The translations under genes were made by a program, and so were the position numbers. The notes under the pieces are model-generated. The model did not search any database and was not told the DNA's origin. It saw only the letters and a list, made by a program, of their open reading frames with translations. Of a stretch of 64,000 nucleotides of DNA, positions 59,484 to 64,000 are shown in pieces. The DNA is from DATKQY01 sp035532475 (lineage in GTDB: Bacteria; Actinomycetota; Acidimicrobiia; Acidimicrobiales; Bog-793), in NCBI GenBank assembly GCA_035532475.1, contig DATKQY010000053.1:52946-116945 (forward strand). The letters are read 5' to 3'. Position 1 is the first letter of the stretch. Each line of letters begins with the position of its first letter.

Positions 59484-60941
59484 GTGAGCCGATCCGACCA
59501 GCACGGTCCCGACCTGTTCGACTCGGCCGCGGAGGCCGAGCTCGCCTCACGTGCCCCGCTCGCCGCCCGGTTGCGCCCGCGCACGCTCGACGACCTCGTC
59601 GGCCAGCGCCACCTCCTCGGCCCGGGCGGCCCGCTCCGGGCCCTCGTCGAGGCGGACGCGCTCTCCTCGGCGATCCTGTGGGGGCCGCCGGGGACCGGCA
59701 AGACCACCTTCGCCCGCATCCTCGCGACGAGCAGCGCCAAGCACTTCGAGCCGATCTCCGCGGTCACCTCCGGCGTGAAGGACGTGCGCGAAGTCCTCGA
59801 GGCGGCCCGGCGCCGGCTCGGCCGGCAGGGCCAGGGAACGATCCTGTTCATCGACGAGGTGCACCGTTTCAACAAGGCGCAGCAGGACGCGCTGCTGCCC
59901 GGGGTGGAGGAGGGGGTCGTGGTGCTCGTCGGCGCGACCACCGAGAACCCGTTCTTCGAGATCAACGCGCCGCTGCTCAGCCGCTCGACGCTGTGGCGCT
60001 TCGAGGCCCTCACCCACGAGGACCTCACCGAGCTCGCCGGCCGTGCGCTCCGGGCCGAGGGGGCGGATGCGGATGAGGTGGCGCTCGCCCGGCTGGTGGA
60101 CCTCGGGGAGGGCGACGCCCGGGCGGTCCTCACGACGCTCGAGGTGACCCTCGCCCTCGCCGCCGCCCGTCGGCGGGCCGCGCCGAGCGGGGACGAGGCG
60201 GCCGCGGGCCCCCTCCGGGTGACCCTCGACGATGTCGAGGCGGCGCGAACGACGAGGGCGCTCCGCCACGGCAGGGACGAGCACTACGACCTGATCAGCG
60301 CCTTCATCAAGTCGATCCGCGGCTCGGACCCCGACGCGGGGCTCTACTGGCTGGCCCGCCTGCTCGCCGCCGGCGAGGACCCGCGCTTCGTCGCCCGACG
60401 TCTCGTCATCCTGGCGAGCGAGGACGTCGGCATGGCGGACCCGCTCGGTCTCGTCGTCGCCGAGGCCGCCGCGGCGGCCCTCGACCGAGTCGGCCTGCCG
60501 GAGGCGGCGCTGAACCTCGCCCAGGCGGTCGTCCATCTTGCGACGGCGCCGAAGTCGAACCGGTCCGCGGCGGGGCTGTGGGCGGCGCAGGCCGATGTGC
60601 GCGACCAGCCGGCCGCCCCGCCCCCGCCCGGGCTGCGTGACGCGCACTACGCGGGGGCCGCCCGGATCGGCCACGGCGCCGGCTACGAGTATCCTCACGA
60701 TGACCCGAGGGGGTACGTCGAGGCGCAGTACCTGCCCACCGCCCTCGCGGGGCGGCACTACTACGAGCCGTCCGAGCACGGAGGCGAGCGCGACGTCGCC
60801 CGTCGCCTCCGCCTCCTTCGCTCCGAGGGCGACGAGGACAGCGGTGCCTGCGGTGGCGAGGGTCGGGGTGCCGCGACCCATCCCGGGCGGTCCGGGGAAG
60901 GAGAAGAGCCGGTGGAGCCCGGTGAGTCGAGGGAGACGTGA
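59484..60941 (+). CDS. rarA: replication-associated recombination protein A (RarA/MgsA)
   Basis: 485 residues. AAA+ core with LRPRTLDDLVGQRHLLGPGG, Walker A GPPGTGKTT, Walker B ILFIDEVHRFNKAQQDALLP, sensor 1 (GATTENP) and arginine-finger region LLSRSTLWRF; the C-terminal tetramerisation part has NRSAAGLWAAQADV and HDDPRGYVEAQYLP. It acts at stalled replication forks with SSB. The last 50 residues are a polar Gly/Glu-rich tail. GTG start 59484; aspS ends 64 bases upstream. Confidence 0.95.
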   Translation: MSRSDQHGPDLFDSAAEAELASRAPLAARLRPRTLDDLVGQRHLLGPGGPLRALVEADALSSAILWGPPGTGKTTFARILATSSAKHFEPISAVTSGVKDVREVLEAARRRLGRQGQGTILFIDEVHRFNKAQQDALLPGVEEGVVVLVGATTENPFFEINAPLLSRSTLWRFEALTHEDLTELAGRALRAEGADADEVALARLVDLGEGDARAVLTTLEVTLALAAARRRAAPSGDEAAAGPLRVTLDDVEAARTTRALRHGRDEHYDLISAFIKSIRGSDPDAGLYWLARLLAAGEDPRFVARRLVILASEDVGMADPLGLVVAEAAAAALDRVGLPEAALNLAQAVVHLATAPKSNRSAAGLWAAQADVRDQPAAPPPPGLRDAHYAGAARIGHGAGYEYPHDDPRGYVEAQYLPTALAGRHYYEPSEHGGERDVARRLRLLRSEGDEDSGACGGEGRGAATHPGRSGEGEEPVEPGESRET

Positions 60942-60945
60942 CGCG

Positions 60946-63567
60946 ATGACCTGGCATGGCGACGACCTCCGGGCGGCGTTCACCCGCTTCTTCGTCGACC
61001 GCGGCCACGCGGCGCTCCCGCCCGCGGGCCTGATCCCCCACGACCCGTCGGTCTTGTTCACGATCGCCGGGATGGTCCAGTTCAAGCCGTACTTCACCGG
61101 GCAGCTGCTGCCTCCGGTGCCTCGGGCGACGACGATCCAGCCCTGCTTCCGCATGGTCGACATCGACATCATCGGCACGACCGCCCGGCACGCCACGTTC
61201 TTTGAGATGCTCGGCAACTTCTCCTTCGGCGACTACTTCAAGGAGCTGGCGATCCCCTACGCGTGGGAGCTCGTCACCGAGGTCCTCGGATTCGACCCGG
61301 ACCGGCTGTGGGTGACCGTGCACGAGTCCGACACCGACGCGACCGGCATCTGGCTAGACGCCGCCCACCTGCCCGCCGAGCGCATCCAGCGCATGGGCGA
61401 GGACAACTTCTGGAAGATGGGCGACACGGGCCCGTGCGGGCCGTCGTCGGAGATCTACTTCGACAAGGGCGAGCGTTTCGGCGAGGCGGGCGGCCCTGCC
61501 CACGGCAGCGACTCGCGCTACGTCGAGATCTGGAACCTCGTGTTCATGCAGTACGAGCGCTCGATCGACGGGTCGCTCGAGGAGCTGCCGAAGAAGAACA
61601 TCGACACCGGAGCCGGCCTCGAGCGGATCCTCGCGCTGCTCCAGGGGGTCGACAGCGTCTTCGAGACCGACGTCGTCGCGCCGGTCGTGGAGGAGGCGGC
61701 GCGCCTCACGGGCCGCCCCCCCGGCAGGTCGGAGGAGTCCGATGTCGCGCTGCGCATCCTGGCCGACCACGCCCGGGCGATGACCTTCCTCGTCTCCGAC
61801 GGGGTCTTCCCCTCGAACGAGGGCCGCGGCTACGTGCTGCGCCGAGTGATCCGCCGGGCGGTGCTGCGAGCGCACCAGCTCGGCGTCGCCGACCTCATCA
61901 CGCCCCCGCTGGTCGACGCGGTCGTGGCGACGATGTCGAACGCCTACCCGAAGCTCGTGCGGGACGCCTCGCTCGTGACCAAGATCGTCGGCCACGAGGA
62001 GGAGGCCTTCCTCCGGACGCTGCGGGCCGGCACGGCGCTGCTCGACGAGGAGCTCGCCCGCGGCACGCACCGCCTGCCGGGCGACGTCGCCTTCCGTCTC
62101 CACGACACCTACGGCTTCCCGGTCGACCTCACGGTCGAGATCGCCGAGCAGCGCGGCGTCGAGGTCGACCGCGAGGGGTTCGACGCCGCGATGGACGAGC
62201 AGCGCCGGCGCGCCCGCCAGGCCGGCAAGCCAGGCGCGGAGGCGCAGGCGCTCGGCCAGGAGCGCTGGCGCTCGGTGCTCGAGCAGTTCGGCCCGACGGA
62301 GTTCGTCGGCTACCGCGAGGTGGAGGCGACGGCGCGCGTGCTGGCGGTCTCGCCGAGGGACGACGCGGCCAGCTTCGTCAACGTCGACGGGGAGCAGCCG
62401 CCGCCGGGCGCGGAGCTCCTCGACGTCGTGCTCGACCTCACCCCCTTCTACGCAGAGGGCGGAGGCCAGGTCGGCGACACCGGCACCCTCGTGTCCTCCA
62501 CCGGGACGCTGCGCGTCCTCGACACCGACCACGCGATCGAGGGGATCACGCGACACGTCGGCTACGTCATCGAGGGGGAGGTGCCCGAGGGCTCGGTCGT
62601 CACCGCGGCCATCGACGTGAGGCGACGCGAGGCGATCCGGCGCAACCACACCGGGACCCACCTGCTCCACTCGGCGCTGCGCGAGGTCCTCGGTGAGCAC
62701 GTGAAACAGCAGGGCTCGCTCGTCGCGCCCGACCGCCTGCGCTTCGACTACAGCCATTTCACGGCCACCACGCCCGCCGAGCTCGAGCGCGTCGAGGACA
62801 TCGTCAACGGGGCGATCCTCGCGGACGAGCCGGTACGGGTCTATGAGACCTCGAAGAGCGAGGCCGAGGAGGCCGGTGCGATCGCCTTCTTCGGCGAGAA
62901 GTACGGCGACGTCGTGCGCGTCGTCGAGGCGGGCGGCGCCTCGGTGGAGCTGTGCGGCGGCACCCACGTCCGCTCGCTCGGCGGCATCGGCCCGTTCCGG
63001 ATCATCTCGGAGAGCTCCATCGGCGCGAACACGCGGCGGATCGAGGCGACCACGGGCACCCGGACGCTGCAGGAGATGCGGCGCCTCGACGGCGTCGTGA
63101 GCCGGGTTGCCGCGTCGCTGCGGACGACGCCGGCCGACCTGGTGGAGGTGGCCGAGCGTCTCGTCGAGCGCCAGCGCGAGCTCGAGGACGAGCTAAAGCG
63201 GCTGCGCGGCGCGCAGCTGCGGACGGAGGCGCTCGAGCTCGGCCGCGGCGCCCGTGGCGGGCGGGTGGTGGCGCGGCGCGACGGGCTCGACCCGAACGAG
63301 CTACGTGAGCTGGCGCTCGCGGTGCGCGACCAGCCGGGGGTCGAGGCGGTCGGCCTGGTCGGGAGCCCCGAGGGTGAGCGGGTGGCGCTGGTGGTGGCCG
63401 CGGTGAAGGGCTCGGGGACCGACGCGCGCGCCGCCGCGGGCGAGGCCGCGCGCACCGTGGGCGGCGGCGGCGGCGGCTCGCCGGAGCTGGCGACGGCCGG
63501 CGGCCGGGACGTCGCGGCGATCGGCGATGCCCTCGCGGCGCTTCGCTCGGCACTCGGTGCGGGCTAG
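60946..63567 (+). CDS. alaS: alanyl-tRNA synthetase
   Basis: 873 residues. The class II core opens with FFVDRGHAALPPAGLIPHDP and has motif 2 (FEMLGNFSFGDYFKELAIPY) and GPCGPSSEIYFD; the editing domain binds zinc through HTGTHLLHSAL and CGGTHV; the C-Ala oligomerisation part follows, ending in a Gly-rich loop (GGGGGG) typical of the family. ATG 60946 lies four bases after the rarA stop, with GAGGGAG ten bases upstream. Confidence 0.97.
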   Translation: MTWHGDDLRAAFTRFFVDRGHAALPPAGLIPHDPSVLFTIAGMVQFKPYFTGQLLPPVPRATTIQPCFRMVDIDIIGTTARHATFFEMLGNFSFGDYFKELAIPYAWELVTEVLGFDPDRLWVTVHESDTDATGIWLDAAHLPAERIQRMGEDNFWKMGDTGPCGPSSEIYFDKGERFGEAGGPAHGSDSRYVEIWNLVFMQYERSIDGSLEELPKKNIDTGAGLERILALLQGVDSVFETDVVAPVVEEAARLTGRPPGRSEESDVALRILADHARAMTFLVSDGVFPSNEGRGYVLRRVIRRAVLRAHQLGVADLITPPLVDAVVATMSNAYPKLVRDASLVTKIVGHEEEAFLRTLRAGTALLDEELARGTHRLPGDVAFRLHDTYGFPVDLTVEIAEQRGVEVDREGFDAAMDEQRRRARQAGKPGAEAQALGQERWRSVLEQFGPTEFVGYREVEATARVLAVSPRDDAASFVNVDGEQPPPGAELLDVVLDLTPFYAEGGGQVGDTGTLVSSTGTLRVLDTDHAIEGITRHVGYVIEGEVPEGSVVTAAIDVRRREAIRRNHTGTHLLHSALREVLGEHVKQQGSLVAPDRLRFDYSHFTATTPAELERVEDIVNGAILADEPVRVYETSKSEAEEAGAIAFFGEKYGDVVRVVEAGGASVELCGGTHVRSLGGIGPFRIISESSIGANTRRIEATTGTRTLQEMRRLDGVVSRVAASLRTTPADLVEVAERLVERQRELEDELKRLRGAQLRTEALELGRGARGGRVVARRDGLDPNELRELALAVRDQPGVEAVGLVGSPEGERVALVVAAVKGSGTDARAAAGEAARTVGGGGGGSPELATAGGRDVAAIGDALAALRSALGAG

Positions 63568-64000
63568 CGGCGCCCGGCGCGACGGCCCGGCGACGGTGGG
63601 GGAGACGTCCGGAGGCGCAGCGCCGGCGGGGCGGCCGGGGCGGGTGCTCGGCCTCGATCTCGGCGAGCGCCGCATCGGCGTCGCGCTGTCGGACTCCGCG
63701 CGGCACCTGGCGGTGCCCCACGCCGTGCTGGAGCGCTCGGACGACCGCTCGGCCGACCGGGAGCGCCTCGTCGCGCTGGCGGCGGAGCTCGGCGTGACGG
63801 CGGTCGTCATCGGCGTGCCGGTGTCGCTCGGCGGGGGCGAGGGCCCGGCGGCGCGGGCCGCGCGAGCCGAGGTGGAGGCGCTGCGCGAGCGGCTCGAGGT
63901 CCCGGTGGCGACAGTCGACGAGCGCCTGACGACGGTCGAGGTGCACCGACGGCTGCGCGAGGTCACCGGGGAGCGCGACGCGGCGCGCCGGGGAGGGGGG
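63557..64000 (+). CDS. ruvX: YqgF/RuvX Holliday-junction resolvase-like protein, truncated by window edge
   Basis: About 148 residues are visible; the frame stays open to the window end. The RNase-H-like core starts VLGLDLGERRIGVALSD (first catalytic Asp), continues VIGVPVSLGG and reaches VATVDERLTTVE with the second acidic pair; the last acidic residue would lie close to or beyond the edge. The protein matures pre-16S rRNA ends and may act on recombination junctions. GTG 63557 overlaps the end of alaS by 11 bases; GTG 63596 is an alternative that would shorten an Arg/Gly-rich N-terminus. Position after alaS matches many actinobacteria. Confidence 0.9.
   Translation, partial: MRASGARRDGPATVGETSGGAAPAGRPGRVLGLDLGERRIGVALSDSARHLAVPHAVLERSDDRSADRERLVALAAELGVTAVVIGVPVSLGGGEGPAARAARAEVEALRERLEVPVATVDERLTTVEVHRRLREVTGERDAARRGGG

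Noticed and set aside
1..64000. search for CRISPR arrays, insertion-sequence ends, phage genes and rRNA
   Set aside because: No regularly spaced repeats, transposase or integrase motifs, or rRNA-like stretches were seen on reading; a covariance-model and repeat search would be needed to exclude weak cases.

Overview
The window is very GC-rich DNA (by eye about 70 % or more) from an actinobacterium, plausibly a member of Acidimicrobiia or a related deep branch. The grounds are the run relA-hisS-aspS-rarA-alaS-ruvX at the right end (an order common in Actinobacteria), frequent GTG starts, several apparently leaderless genes, a SigB/SigF-type sigma factor with RsbV/RsbW-like partners, a Tat-exported DUF1501 protein and a BTAD regulator. 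I see no rRNA, tRNA, CRISPR array, insertion sequence or phage gene.

Left part (1-16 kb): mixed metabolic and regulatory genes. These are a truncated SARP/BTAD activator, a secreted PHB-depolymerase-like esterase divergent from a MarR regulator with a nested dyad operator between them, a saccharopine-dehydrogenase-like gene coupled to a SnoaL-like gene, a lone GGDEF protein, TrpB2, a histidine-bearing four-helix membrane protein with a long leader, a maleylacetate-reductase-like enzyme, a MetE-like enzyme, a DUF1800-DUF1501 operon, an RsbW-like kinase coupled to a HAD phosphatase, and a DHA2-type MFS exporter.

Middle (16-37 kb): glycoside use and stress control. A GH1 beta-glucosidase is divergent from a LacI regulator, with two direct-repeat operators between them. 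A general-stress module follows (an rsbV-rsbW-sigB-like operon, a second lone RsbW-like kinase, and three GTTT-N16-GGGTAG promoters facing two small genes). Next comes an oligosaccharide locus: LacI regulator, intracellular GH5-like glycosidase, an Opp/Dpp-type ABC importer (binding protein, two permeases, two ATPases) and a GH94 phosphorylase. Three copies of ACTGAASCGSTC, before the regulator, the glycosidase and the binding protein, tie the locus into one predicted regulon. The reading is that beta-linked oligosaccharides are imported, cleaved and phosphorolysed in the cytoplasm.

Right part (37-64 kb): a two-component system; an ABC-2 exporter (NodI/NodJ-like) next to membrane glycosyltransferases of the GT-C fold (four such genes between 42 and 53 kb), suggesting envelope glycan assembly and export; a transketolase; a TetR regulator; a 1-Cys peroxiredoxin; then the stringent-response, aminoacyl-tRNA synthetase and DNA-maintenance block relA-hisS-aspS-rarA-alaS-ruvX, with ruvX cut by the window end.

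Start codons were placed by ribosome-binding sites, stop/start overlaps and family N-termini. At least one regulator and perhaps the GH94 gene appear to start at CTG.
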